From NCBI RefSeq assembly GCF_002806945.1, contig NZ_NIHC01000008.1, positions 84,470 to 148,469 of the forward strand: 64,000 nt of DNA, given 5' to 3'. The stretch's first letter is position 1. Every line of letters starts with the position of its first letter. A model generated the notes under the pieces. It was not told the origin of the DNA and searched no databases. It saw only the letters and a list, made by a program, of their open reading frames with translations. Shown here one piece after another: positions 18,868 to 27,953 of this stretch. A program made the translations under genes and the position numbers. Origin of the DNA: Marinobacter salexigens (GTDB taxonomy: Bacteria > Pseudomonadota > Gammaproteobacteria > Pseudomonadales > Oleiphilaceae).

Positions 18868-19265
18868 GGCCGCACCCCCCAACAAACATGGCAAAACCAG
18901 CCAGAGGTTTTACGCTTATTGAAGTAATGATTGCGCTGCTTGTATTTGGCCTGATAGCAACCGCATCTGCTGAGGTTGGAAGCCAGTACATAACGAGCTA
19001 TGAACGCATCCGCGATAAAACCCTTGCAGGCTGGCTAGCCGATAATCGCATCAATGAAATTCGGCTGGAAAAAAGCCTGCCGGGTATTTCCGAAAATGCC
19101 AAAGACAAAGATTACGGCACTTTCCGCTGGCGAGTGACCACCAAAATCATGGCAACTGCAGAACCTGAAATGCGACGTGTAGAAGTTGAGGTCGCTCGCT
19201 ATCAGGAGGGCCGTTCAAAGCCTTACCCGGTACATACCCTTGCTGCTTTTATAGGTGCAAAATGA
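18864..19265 (+). CDS. gspI: Minor pseudopilin GspI
   Basis: A pseudopilin of about 133 residues with cleavage site RG/FTLIEVMIALLVFG. GspI starts the tip complex with GspJ and GspK. The GTG at 18864 overlaps the gspH stop by 4 bp and is preferred; an ATG at 18888 would give a leader of only six residues. Its own stop overlaps the gspJ ATG in the same 4-bp manner. Confidence 0.88.
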   Translation: MRPHPPTNMAKPARGFTLIEVMIALLVFGLIATASAEVGSQYITSYERIRDKTLAGWLADNRINEIRLEKSLPGISENAKDKDYGTFRWRVTTKIMATAEPEMRRVEVEVARYQEGRSKPYPVHTLAAFIGAK

Positions 19266-19978
19266 AAAGCCAGCATGGCTTTACGCTTCTGGAAGTGCTG
19301 GTTGCTATTACCATTACAGCGGTCATAGGTGTTGGCGTATGGCAAGTGCTGAATGGTGTCATTCAGTCCCGCGACAGGGTTGATGAGCTTGCTGATAGCT
19401 TTGATGGGCTTCAGCGGGCCATGCTGCTTATGGAGCGGGACATGACTCAAATTGTGAACCGTCCCGCCCGGGATATTTATGGTGATTTCAAGCCCGCTTT
19501 CACCAGTCGTGAAGATGACTTGGCGTTGATGCTCACCCGACAAGGCTGGCGGAACCCGCTGGGTATTCGGCGCAGTGGCTTGCAGCGCGTGGGTTGGGAA
19601 TACACAGGCAGCGAATTGCGCCGCCGTTACTGGCCAGTGCTTGATCAAGGCCAGGAAGACGAGAGTCAGGAGATACTGCTGCTCGAGGGTGTCACCGCTT
19701 TTGATCTGCGGTTTATGAACGATCAAAATGGTTGGGAACCGGATTGGCCCTCTGATGAGTCACTGGCTGCACTGAACCCGGGCAGCCGCCCGGATATATC
19801 GTTGCCCCGGGCAGTAGAGATTACCCTGGAGCATGAGCGCTTCGGTGAGTTGGTACGAACCTTTGTATTACCGGACTTTGACCCTGCTAAGGCACAAGGC
19901 TTTTTGAACCAGTGGAATAAAGACCGCAACAAAGCGGAAGAAGAGGAAGAGGTCAGTGTGTCAGGGCAGGGAGGCTAA
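19262..19978 (+). CDS. gspJ: Minor pseudopilin GspJ
   Basis: A 238-residue pseudopilin with a short leader MKSQHG/FTLLEVLVAIT and the long C-terminal globular domain typical of GspJ. An acidic stretch (EEEEEV) lies near the end. It forms the pseudopilus tip with GspI and GspK. ATGA overlap with gspI. Confidence 0.88.
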   Translation: MKSQHGFTLLEVLVAITITAVIGVGVWQVLNGVIQSRDRVDELADSFDGLQRAMLLMERDMTQIVNRPARDIYGDFKPAFTSREDDLALMLTRQGWRNPLGIRRSGLQRVGWEYTGSELRRRYWPVLDQGQEDESQEILLLEGVTAFDLRFMNDQNGWEPDWPSDESLAALNPGSRPDISLPRAVEITLEHERFGELVRTFVLPDFDPAKAQGFLNQWNKDRNKAEEEEEVSVSGQGG

Positions 19979-19984
19979 GACTTC

Positions 19985-20995
19985 ATGACGGTTCGTCCTT
20001 GCCCCTCTTCACCCGGAAACCAGCAGGGTGTCGCCTTGATAATGGTGCTACTGGCCATGGCGCTGGTGGTCATGCTGGCCTCAGGGATGACCCAGCAGCA
20101 GAATTTAAGGGTATTTAAAGCCGGACACTACATAGCACAACAGCAAGGCAAGAATATTGCTTTAGGTGCTGAAGATTTTGCCCGCCAGATTCTGCTGCGG
20201 GATTTTGAAGAAGATAAAGAAGACAACCTGATGGTAGATAGCCTGGATGAGTTCTGGGCAATGAACGCAGCTATTTTGCCACTGGAAAACAACGGAGTTG
20301 TTGAAGTACAGATAGACGACCTTGGCGGACGGATAAACCTGAATGACCTCGTGGTTTCCGGTGGACAGGTCAATACGATTACCAAAGAACGTTTTACCCG
20401 CTTATTTGCGGCGTTAAATATTACAGGCGTTTCAGTAGACGCCTTGATTGATTGGGTGGATCCTGACGACCAGACAATCAGCGCTTACGGTGCAGAAGAC
20501 GGGCAGTATCTTATGGCTGTACCTGGCTACCGGGCAGCAAACCAACCTTTCGTGAGCGTGTCTGAACTTAGGCTGATTGAAGGTATGACAGAAGAGATTT
20601 ATGTGGCATTACAACCCCATGTGGCGGCCTTGCCAGTAAACGGGGTAGGCATCAATGTGAACACGGCAACTGCTGAAGTGCTGATGTCTCTCTATGATGA
20701 GCTGACGATTACCCAAGCTGAGTCTATTCTTGAGAAACGTGAGGAAGCGCGGTTTGAAAACCTTCAGGACTTTCTGGCCCTGCCGGAGCTTGCCGCCTCC
20801 GGCCTGAAATCCGCAGGTTTAGGGCTGCAAACCCGTTTTTTCGAAATTGTTTCACGGATTACCTACGACAACCGTGTTGTTAATATGGTAAGTACAGTTT
20901 TCCGTGATCAAGAAGGCAATGTCCGGACGGTTCACAGGGATACCGGACAAAAGAATCGGATTACCAAAGAGCCCTATACTATCTCGGAAGGATAA
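19985..20995 (+). CDS. gspK: Minor pseudopilin GspK
   Basis: The large tip pseudopilin, 336 residues. The leader ends at QQG/VALIMVLLAMALVV; the +5 residue is Met and not Glu, consistent with GspK, which naturally lacks the +5 Glu. A T2SK helical domain (about 100-310) includes DLGGRINLNDL and a helix-hairpin-helix-like NVNTATAEVL. The gspL start follows 3 bp later. Confidence 0.9.
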   Translation: MTVRPCPSSPGNQQGVALIMVLLAMALVVMLASGMTQQQNLRVFKAGHYIAQQQGKNIALGAEDFARQILLRDFEEDKEDNLMVDSLDEFWAMNAAILPLENNGVVEVQIDDLGGRINLNDLVVSGGQVNTITKERFTRLFAALNITGVSVDALIDWVDPDDQTISAYGAEDGQYLMAVPGYRAANQPFVSVSELRLIEGMTEEIYVALQPHVAALPVNGVGINVNTATAEVLMSLYDELTITQAESILEKREEARFENLQDFLALPELAASGLKSAGLGLQTRFFEIVSRITYDNRVVNMVSTVFRDQEGNVRTVHRDTGQKNRITKEPYTISEG

Positions 20996-20997
20996 CC

Positions 20998-22302
20998 ATG
21001 TCTTACCGCCTTTACGTGCGACCTTTAGCTCCCTTTTCAGAACCCGGAGAAAATCCGGAGGGACGTCTGTTCAACTGGGTTCTTTATGATGCCGGTGGCG
21101 ATGTCCAGGCACAGGGTAGCGGTGATGTTCGCAGCACAATCGAGCAGACGCTTAGCCAAAACGGGCTTACGGATGTTCTGCTTGTGGGGCTTATTCCCGG
21201 CGATGAGGCTCTGTTTTGCCTGGCCGATATTCCTGCCAAACAAAGCCGGTTTATCAACCAGGCCTTACCCTATGCAGTTGAAGAGCAAATAGCCCAGGAT
21301 ATAGACAGTGTCCACTTGGCCCTTGGGCTTCACACTCACGACGGCTACCGGGTAGCGGCAATTGATAAAGACAGGATGGCCCAATGGCTGGAGCTGTTCA
21401 GCGGTTGGCCGCACACCGTGCTTGATGCGATCTACCCGGATGCTGCCTTGCTGCCGATGACAGAAGAGGGCTGGTCTATCTGCCTGGATGGTGAATCCGC
21501 CATGATGGTCAGCGACCGTGGTGAGTGGTTGAGCATGCAGTCGGAAAACCTTGGCATGTTCGCACACACCTTGGCAACGCCCCCCTCAGAGGATGTGGTT
21601 GCTGACGTTCCCATAGTGGTCTATGGCACCCAAACTGAATTCGAAGAGCAGCAGGCAATGCTTGCGGAACTCATGACGCCAGGGCGGCTTTCAGTTCGTC
21701 GGGAGAGTCTGGAACTGATGCCTTTGGAACTGCTGGCCCATGCCCATCACCACCACCTATGCCGTCCAATTAATCTGTGCCAGAGGGACTTCTCGGTAAA
21801 GGGCGGTAAAGCAAGTCCTTTGAAACCCTGGAAGCCGCTGATTGCTGTAGCGGCAGTCTGGTTTGTGGTGCAAGTGGCTCTCGAAGCCGGAATGGGTTTC
21901 TATTACCAACAACAGGCCGATGAAATGCGCCAGCAGGCCATGATGGTATACCGCAAGGCATTTCCTGATGATCGTAGAACCCATGCAGGTAATGTGAGGC
22001 GGGTCATTGAGGGACAACTGCGCATGGCAGGTTCAGATAGGCCTGATGCAGATTTTGTGACCTTGATGAAATACACTGGCCAACAGTACTCGAATGTTGC
22101 GGGAACCGGATCGGTAACCTTTAACTCCATTAATTACAGTCAGTCCCGTGGCGAGCTGGTTGTTGATGTTCGCGCTGCAAGCTACGATCGCCTCAGCGCA
22201 ATCCGAAACGGTCTGGCAGGGCAGGGACTTGATGCCAAAATAGGTTCAGTAGTTAACGAAGCCAGCGGCGCCCGTGGCCGCCTGACGGTATCGGGAGGGT
22301 AA
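20998..22302 (+). CDS. gspL: Type II secretion protein GspL
   Basis: A bitopic inner-membrane protein of 434 residues. The cytoplasmic actin-like domain (about 1-270) contains LPYAVEEQIAQD, the GspE-contacting region. One membrane helix (about 280-300) and a periplasmic ferredoxin-like domain follow. GspL recruits GspE to the membrane and pairs with GspM, encoded 5 bp downstream. Confidence 0.9.
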   Translation: MSYRLYVRPLAPFSEPGENPEGRLFNWVLYDAGGDVQAQGSGDVRSTIEQTLSQNGLTDVLLVGLIPGDEALFCLADIPAKQSRFINQALPYAVEEQIAQDIDSVHLALGLHTHDGYRVAAIDKDRMAQWLELFSGWPHTVLDAIYPDAALLPMTEEGWSICLDGESAMMVSDRGEWLSMQSENLGMFAHTLATPPSEDVVADVPIVVYGTQTEFEEQQAMLAELMTPGRLSVRRESLELMPLELLAHAHHHHLCRPINLCQRDFSVKGGKASPLKPWKPLIAVAAVWFVVQVALEAGMGFYYQQQADEMRQQAMMVYRKAFPDDRRTHAGNVRRVIEGQLRMAGSDRPDADFVTLMKYTGQQYSNVAGTGSVTFNSINYSQSRGELVVDVRAASYDRLSAIRNGLAGQGLDAKIGSVVNEASGARGRLTVSGG

Positions 22303-22306
22303 GGCC

Positions 22307-22837
22307 ATGTTGACGAAACTGAAAGAACAGCCAGCAGTCAGGAAGCTGATAGCCCAGTATGACCAGCTTCCCAAGCGAGACCAGCAGGCTCTTGCAGTCC
22401 TGGCCATGGCCCTGCTTCTCGGAATTCTCTATTTCGCAGTCTGGAACCCGGTTACGAGCTTTCATTCCAAGGCCGTTGCAAGCAAAGAAAATGCCTCGGA
22501 GCTTGTAGCATGGATGCAGAGCAACGAGCCGATTATACGGCGCATGGGCGGCAACAGTGCCGGCCCAGCAACTGCATCTGCAGATATTCCTGCCGATGGG
22601 CGTGCTCTGATGGGGCTTGTCACTCGCTCAGCAAGGGAGTCTGGTCTTGCGTTGCAACGTTTTGAGCCCAGCGGCGATTCTGCAATACGGGTTTGGCTGG
22701 AGTCAGTTCCTTATTCAGAGGTTGCAGCCTGGCTTGAAATGCTCAATGGTAAGCACGGGGTGGTTATAGACCAAGCCGCTCTTGACAGCTCCAGCGAGCC
22801 GGGCAGGGTATCTGTTCGCCTAACATTGACAATCTGA
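22307..22837 (+). CDS. gspM: Type II secretion protein GspM
   Basis: A 176-residue inner-membrane protein. A membrane helix near 27-45 (LAVLAMALLLGILYFAVW) is followed by a periplasmic domain. Size, topology and position after gspL identify it. No gspN or gspD follows, and the next gene is an unrelated acetyltransferase. Confidence 0.88.
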   Translation: MLTKLKEQPAVRKLIAQYDQLPKRDQQALAVLAMALLLGILYFAVWNPVTSFHSKAVASKENASELVAWMQSNEPIIRRMGGNSAGPATASADIPADGRALMGLVTRSARESGLALQRFEPSGDSAIRVWLESVPYSEVAAWLEMLNGKHGVVIDQAALDSSSEPGRVSVRLTLTI

Positions 22838-22892
22838 TTCGAATTAGCCGGGTTCCGGGCTGAGCATGCCGGACTGTGACAGGAGCGAAAAT

Positions 22893-23549
22893 ATGAGTAG
22901 CAATAAAAATAACCAAGCCCAACCGGTTATTGTGCGGCTGGATGTCAGTGCGCTGAACGAAGCCAGATCCATTCTATATGATGCCTACCGGGATGAACCA
23001 ACCTTCCAGTACCTGTTCAACCATCGCAAACCCGGTTACAAACAGCGGGTTCGAGCAACTGTGCGAGAGCTTGTTGATTTGTACTTTGAACTGAATCAGG
23101 AATCGGTCGGGGTGATGGTTAATGATACTTTGGTGGCTGTGGCGTTTATCGGTGACCCGGATCTGAGATTGAACCTTGCGAACCAGTTCAGCTGGCGAAT
23201 CCGTATGGTGCTGACTGCGGGTTTTGCCTCCACGCGTAGATACATGCATTATCATCAAAGAATTCGTGAAATTTTGCCTCAGCCACTGGCGCATCAGTTG
23301 CCATTGATGGGCGTCAATCCCAAATATCAGAATCGCGGTTACGGCCGGCTTTTGTTGCAAGCCGTTCAGCGCCTGTGCGCAGAAAACCCGCGGGGAACCG
23401 GCCTGGTTCTGGATACAGGAAACAGCCGTTACCTGCCATTTTATGAGTCAGAAGGCTTCCGTAGCCTTGGGAAAATCCGTGTTGGTGGTCTCGAGGACCA
23501 TATTTTGTTCCGCGAAATTCACCCGGAAACCAAGGCAGCGGCAACTTAA
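22893..23549 (+). CDS. GNAT-family N-acetyltransferase
   Basis: A GCN5-related acetyltransferase of about 218 residues. The acetyl-CoA-binding segment is GVNPKYQNRGYGRLLLQ (Q/R-x-x-G-x-G/A motif), followed by LVLDTGNSRYLPFYESEGF, the typical strand and helix of the C-terminal half. The substrate is unknown. The ATG at 22893 is chosen for its AGGAG eight bases upstream; the frame is open to 22866. It lies between gspM and the glutathione reductase gene and may be cotranscribed with both. Confidence 0.8.
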   Translation: MSSNKNNQAQPVIVRLDVSALNEARSILYDAYRDEPTFQYLFNHRKPGYKQRVRATVRELVDLYFELNQESVGVMVNDTLVAVAFIGDPDLRLNLANQFSWRIRMVLTAGFASTRRYMHYHQRIREILPQPLAHQLPLMGVNPKYQNRGYGRLLLQAVQRLCAENPRGTGLVLDTGNSRYLPFYESEGFRSLGKIRVGGLEDHILFREIHPETKAAAT

Positions 23550-23581
23550 AATTAATGCTGTAACAAACAACAGGAGACACT

Positions 23582-24943
23582 GTGTCTAACAGCCTGGATT
23601 ATGATCTTATTGTAATTGGTGCCGGTTCTGGTGGAGTGCGCCTTGCCCGTATGTCGGCCGGGCGCGGTGCTCGGGTGGCGGTTGTAGAATCCCGCTACCT
23701 TGGCGGTACCTGCGTTAACGTAGGCTGCGTGCCCAAGAAGTTGTTTGTTTACGGGGCCCATGTTCGCGATGAGCTGGAAGATGCGGCAGGTTATGGCTGG
23801 AACCTGCCTTTAGAAGAAGCAAGCTTCGACTGGCCTACGCTTGTTGCCAACAAGAATTCTGAAATAGAAAGGCTCAATGGTATTTATGGCCGCTTGTTAG
23901 AGAATGCCGGTGTTACCATCATTGAGGGCACTGCCTCTATAAAAGATCCCAACACAGTTGTTGTGGGTGATCAGGAATATACAAGCGCGCACATTACCGT
24001 TGCAACAGGTAGTTGGCCAGTTGTTCCAGACATTCCCGGCAAGGAGAGCATCCTCACTTCTAACGAGATGTTTTATCTGCCTCAACTGCCAAAACAGGCG
24101 GTGGTGTGGGGCGGCGGATACATTGCAGTGGAGTTTGCTGGAATTCTTGCGGGTCTGGGTGTTGAAACAACGCTGCTTTACCGTGGTGATCTTTTCCTCC
24201 GCGGTTTCGATAATGACGTGCGTAAATTCACCGAGCAAGAAATGCGCAAGAAAGGCATTCGGCTGGAGTTTGGTGTAACCATTGAGTCCGTTGAGCCGGA
24301 TAACTCCCATTACCGGGTCAAGCTCAGTAACGGAGACGTTATGGAGACAGGGCTTGTAATGGCTGCAACGGGGAGAAGAGCACTGGTAGATGGCCTGGGG
24401 CTGGCGGAATTAGGTGTTGAGCTGAATGCCTCCGGGCATGTTGTGGTAGACGACTATTTCCAGACTTCAGTACCTTCGATAACTGCACTTGGCGATGTTA
24501 TCGGCACGCCACAGTTAACCCCGGTAGCACTTGCGCAGGCCATGGTTCTTTCCCGCAGAATGTTCGGAGACGGTGAGGGTGAAATGGACTACTCTGCCAT
24601 CCCTACAGCGGTTTTTTGCCAGCCTAATATTGGAACAGTCGGCCTGACAGAGGAAGAAGCTCGGGATGCAGGGTATTCTCTCAGAATCTACCGCTCTGAA
24701 TTCAAACCCATGAAATTTACCCTCAGCGGACGCGATGAGCGCTGCCTGATGAAGCTCGTAGTCGATGACGCAAGCGATCGGGTGCTTGGCGCCCATATGG
24801 TTGGGGTAGATGCCGGTGAAATCACCCAAGGCATTGCTGTTGCTATAAAGGCCGGCGCCACCAAGGCCCAGTTCGATTCCACCATAGGCATACACCCAAC
24901 GTCTGCCGAAGAGTTTGTCACCATGCGAGAGCCGGTCGCCTGA
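23582..24943 (+). CDS. gor: Glutathione-disulfide reductase
   Basis: A 453-residue pyridine nucleotide-disulfide oxidoreductase. The FAD loop [14 protein letters not shown] is near residue 14, the redox-active disulfide is CVNVGC (Cys44/Cys49), a NAD(P) loop is [14 protein letters not shown], and the C-terminal active-site His is in [11 protein letters not shown]. It reduces glutathione disulfide with NADPH in the cytoplasm. The start is GTG with AGGAG upstream. A short hairpin (24952-24973) follows the stop. Confidence 0.92.
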   Translation: MSNSLDYDLIVIGAGSGGVRLARMSAGRGARVAVVESRYLGGTCVNVGCVPKKLFVYGAHVRDELEDAAGYGWNLPLEEASFDWPTLVANKNSEIERLNGIYGRLLENAGVTIIEGTASIKDPNTVVVGDQEYTSAHITVATGSWPVVPDIPGKESILTSNEMFYLPQLPKQAVVWGGGYIAVEFAGILAGLGVETTLLYRGDLFLRGFDNDVRKFTEQEMRKKGIRLEFGVTIESVEPDNSHYRVKLSNGDVMETGLVMAATGRRALVDGLGLAELGVELNASGHVVVDDYFQTSVPSITALGDVIGTPQLTPVALAQAMVLSRRMFGDGEGEMDYSAIPTAVFCQPNIGTVGLTEEEARDAGYSLRIYRSEFKPMKFTLSGRDERCLMKLVVDDASDRVLGAHMVGVDAGEITQGIAVAIKAGATKAQFDSTIGIHPTSAEEFVTMREPVA

Positions 24944-24951
24944 TCAGCCTG

Positions 24952-24973
24952 TGAAGCCCATGGAAGGGCTTCA
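24952..24973 (+). terminator. Hairpin after glutathione reductase gene
   Basis: Arms TGAAGCCC and GGGCTTCA with a 6-nt loop lie between gor and the convergent hybrid kinase gene. No T tract follows, so termination is inferred only from position. Confidence 0.4.
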
Positions 24974-24998
24974 GTAGCCGCAAGGTGCCATGTTCATA

Positions 24999-26942
24999 TC
25001 AAGTCAGCTTTACCCAGCGCCCTAACACTTCCCGAAGATTTTCCATTCGCACAGGTTTGGACAGGTAATCGTCCATGCCACTCTCAAGGCATTTACGCTC
25101 TGTTGTCGGGAGTACATCGGCGGTCAGGGCTATGACCGGGGTTTTGGGCAGGCCATGCTCTGCCTCCCATTCACGGATATATTGTGTCGTTTCATAACCA
25201 TCCATGAATGGCATCTGGCAATCCATAAGAATGACATCAAAGCGCTGAGTGCTGGCGTGAACCTTAGCCAGCGCTTCACGTCCATTGATGACGGCTTCCG
25301 TATGAAAGCCAAGGCGGCCTAACATGGCTACGGCTACACGCTGGTTTACCAGATTATCCTCCACAACCAGAGCTCGGCTGGACAGGGGTAATTCAGTTTG
25401 CAGCGTTAATTCAGGCTCTCTTGGCATGTCATCGGGAGACGCCAACTCCAGAGGTAACTCAAATCGGAAGGATGAACCATCTCCAGGGTGTGTTTCCACC
25501 TGAATGTGCCCACCCAGAAGCTCCACCAGGCGTTGAACCAGTGATAGCCCGATCCCTGCACCGCCAAAGCTCCGGGTATCACCAACGTCGAGTTGTTGGA
25601 ATGTACTGAATATATCTGTAATTTGCCCTTGGGGAATACCACTGCCTGAATCGCTAACAGAGCAATTAACAATGATGCAGCCATCTTCCACGCCAAAGCA
25701 GCCAAGCCGGACATTCACAAAACCTTCGCTTGTAAACTTGATGGCGTTATCAAGCAAACAGGCGAGAATCTGCCGAATTCTTGGGGCATCTCCCCTTACC
25801 ACAGGTACTTGGGGCCAGTCGCCAAAAAAGGTGAGTGTCAGCGCCAACCCTTGCTCTTCTGCCATGTGCCGGAATGACGCCACGCAGTTCTCAATAAGTG
25901 TTTGCAGATTAAAAGGCTGGTTATCAAACACGATAGCGCCGCTATCCATGCGTGAATAATCCAGAATGTCGCTAATAACCGTCAGAAGGTCTTCAGTGGA
26001 TTGACGAGCAGTCTGCAGGTAATCCCTCTGCCTTGGAGTCAAGGGCTCTGCCTTGACAAGATCAAACATGCCAAGGACACCGTTTAGCGGTGTGCGCAAT
26101 TCGTGGCTCATTGTAGTCAGGAACTCGGATTTTGCTCGGCTTGCGGTCTCTGCTTTTTCCCGCGCATGCTCTGACAGACCCAAGGTTTGATCTCTTGAGG
26201 CTTTTAGTGATGCGAGGTGCTCGGCCAACTGGTTAAGTTGGTGCTCAATAGCAATCACTTCCCTGGAATTACGACGCCTGTTTACCTCACTAATACGGTA
26301 ATCGCCTTTGATAAGGCGAGTAACACGCCCGGAAAGCTGGTTTACAGGGGAGAGAATCGGCCTCAACGTATAGTTGATGGCCAGAATAGTGAAGAGCAGC
26401 AATGAGAGCCCTAAAGTGAGGGACGACCAGAGAATGTCGTTGCGCCGCTTCACCAATGCTTTGTTGCTTACGCCAACGTAAACAGTTCCGACCCTTAACT
26501 CGCCGCCACTAGCGCCAAACTCTGGTTCGAACCAGAGCATTTTCCGTTGTTCTCCAAGTTCCAGAGGTTTTTGCAATATTTCCGCTTGGTAGACCTGGAA
26601 TTCGCTTTCCTGATCCATTGAGAAGGGGGTGTCAGCATGCACGTAACCAATTTGTACTCCAGCCACATCGGTGATGCGAATCCAATCAGCTTTACTATGC
26701 CGAATGGACTGGGAAAGTATTTCCTCCAGAGCTGAAGAGTTGCCGGATACAACGGCGTACTCCAGCGAGGGAGCAAGGCTATCAGCCAGTAGTTGATTGC
26801 TGTCTGCAAGGTTGCGACTGGCATCATCAAGCCGAGCAGAAGTAAAGAATCCCATAAGTGTAATAAACATCACGATGGAAGGTAGTGCCCCCAGCAGCAG
26901 GAGCTTGCGAGCGAGTGGGGTGCCGACGGTGTTCTTACTCAT
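24999..26942 (-). CDS. Membrane hybrid histidine kinase with HAMP and receiver
   Basis: A BarA-like architecture of 647 residues: membrane helix 1 (about 12-32), periplasmic domain (about 33-170), membrane helix 2 (about 172-190), HAMP (about 192-245), HisKA with TMSHELRTPLNGVLGMFD, HATPase_c with DNAIKF and GAGIGLSLV, and a C-terminal receiver with VILMDCQMPFMDG. There is no Hpt domain, so phosphotransfer must involve another protein. It overlaps the ABC_sub_bind-type gene by 8 bp, and the pair follows a TonB-dependent receptor gene. The periplasmic binding protein is a good candidate for presenting the signal to the sensor domain. Confidence 0.88.
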   Translation of the reverse strand: MSKNTVGTPLARKLLLLGALPSIVMFITLMGFFTSARLDDASRNLADSNQLLADSLAPSLEYAVVSGNSSALEEILSQSIRHSKADWIRITDVAGVQIGYVHADTPFSMDQESEFQVYQAEILQKPLELGEQRKMLWFEPEFGASGGELRVGTVYVGVSNKALVKRRNDILWSSLTLGLSLLLFTILAINYTLRPILSPVNQLSGRVTRLIKGDYRISEVNRRRNSREVIAIEHQLNQLAEHLASLKASRDQTLGLSEHAREKAETASRAKSEFLTTMSHELRTPLNGVLGMFDLVKAEPLTPRQRDYLQTARQSTEDLLTVISDILDYSRMDSGAIVFDNQPFNLQTLIENCVASFRHMAEEQGLALTLTFFGDWPQVPVVRGDAPRIRQILACLLDNAIKFTSEGFVNVRLGCFGVEDGCIIVNCSVSDSGSGIPQGQITDIFSTFQQLDVGDTRSFGGAGIGLSLVQRLVELLGGHIQVETHPGDGSSFRFELPLELASPDDMPREPELTLQTELPLSSRALVVEDNLVNQRVAVAMLGRLGFHTEAVINGREALAKVHASTQRFDVILMDCQMPFMDGYETTQYIREWEAEHGLPKTPVIALTADVLPTTERKCLESGMDDYLSKPVRMENLREVLGRWVKLT

Positions 26943-27918
26943 CGCCTGGCCCTCCTGTATTTTTCATGCGTCGCTCTACGCTTCGGGTAATCTGCTCTTG
27001 GGTAGCGAGAGGAATGTTCAGGGATCGGGCCACCTGTTCATTGATCTCTGTCCGGAATTCCCGCGGGTAGTCCGGTTCTGGAAATTTGCCTGTTTCGTGC
27101 AATGTCTGAAGATAGGTCGCCGCCATTTGCGCTATCGCCGGAAAGGGGACGTACCCTGAGGCAATAGCGCCGGCTTTGACATAAGCCCGGCTCGGACCTA
27201 CGACAATTCTGTTTCTGCGATACGCTGTAAGCAGTACGTGTTTTATTGTTCTGGGGTTGTAGATTGCTTTGTCTGGAGCCGCCAATAAAAAATCACCGTA
27301 ACTTAGCGCTCTGTTCAGCGTTGGAATGAGCTGTTTTTCATCGTCAACCACAAAGAGGCGTGCTTCCAGATTATAGGCTGGAAGCTGGTCAATAAGCTCC
27401 TCGTAAAGCTCGGCTGAGCCGGTGGTTGATATAAGAGCAATACGTGTGGCCTGAGGAAGGATGGCCTTACCAATCAAAGCCTGGCGAAGAAGAGAAGCGC
27501 CGTGATAAACCCCGGAAATCTGCCCTGACGAATGGCGAGCAAAGGGCTCAAGAAAGTCTGGTTCCACCAAAAGTGCAAGTACTGATGCGTTACGGTTAGC
27601 CTGGCGTATGCGGGAGAACGCTGCGGGACCTATGGTGACAATAGGGCCACCATCTGCAAGCACTGCTTGTTCGGCCGTGATGACAGTCAAATCTTTTGGA
27701 TTCTCCAGCTCCTTTTCAAGGAGAGTGCGCATATGGTCATCCAGAGGGCGGTTACCGGAACCCACAAGATAAACAGGTGATTTGCCATTATGCTCGGCAA
27801 GGACAGCCAGCGGCGCAACCAGCATGATGATGGTTATAAAGGCGCAAACCTTCGCAGCGGTAAGGAATTTAACCACCGGTATCACATCGCGTTTTATAAA
27901 GAGCACCTTGTCTTTCAT
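26935..27918 (-). CDS. ABC_sub_bind-type periplasmic binding protein
   Basis: A 327-residue exported protein with a signal peptide or anchor (hydrophobic 17-40, ending VLA-E). It shows the two-lobed pattern of the ABC_sub_bind family, including ISGVYHGASLL and IALISTTGSAELYEELI. No permease or ATPase gene is nearby. The gene is wedged between a TonB receptor (35 bp upstream) and a hybrid kinase (8-bp overlap), which suggests a sensory rather than a transport role. The ligand is unknown. Confidence 0.7.
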   Translation of the reverse strand: MKDKVLFIKRDVIPVVKFLTAAKVCAFITIIMLVAPLAVLAEHNGKSPVYLVGSGNRPLDDHMRTLLEKELENPKDLTVITAEQAVLADGGPIVTIGPAAFSRIRQANRNASVLALLVEPDFLEPFARHSSGQISGVYHGASLLRQALIGKAILPQATRIALISTTGSAELYEELIDQLPAYNLEARLFVVDDEKQLIPTLNRALSYGDFLLAAPDKAIYNPRTIKHVLLTAYRRNRIVVGPSRAYVKAGAIASGYVPFPAIAQMAATYLQTLHETGKFPEPDYPREFRTEINEQVARSLNIPLATQEQITRSVERRMKNTGGPGDE

Positions 27919-27953
27919 ACCATCCCAGGCTGGAAGATTTCCCTGATTAGCGA

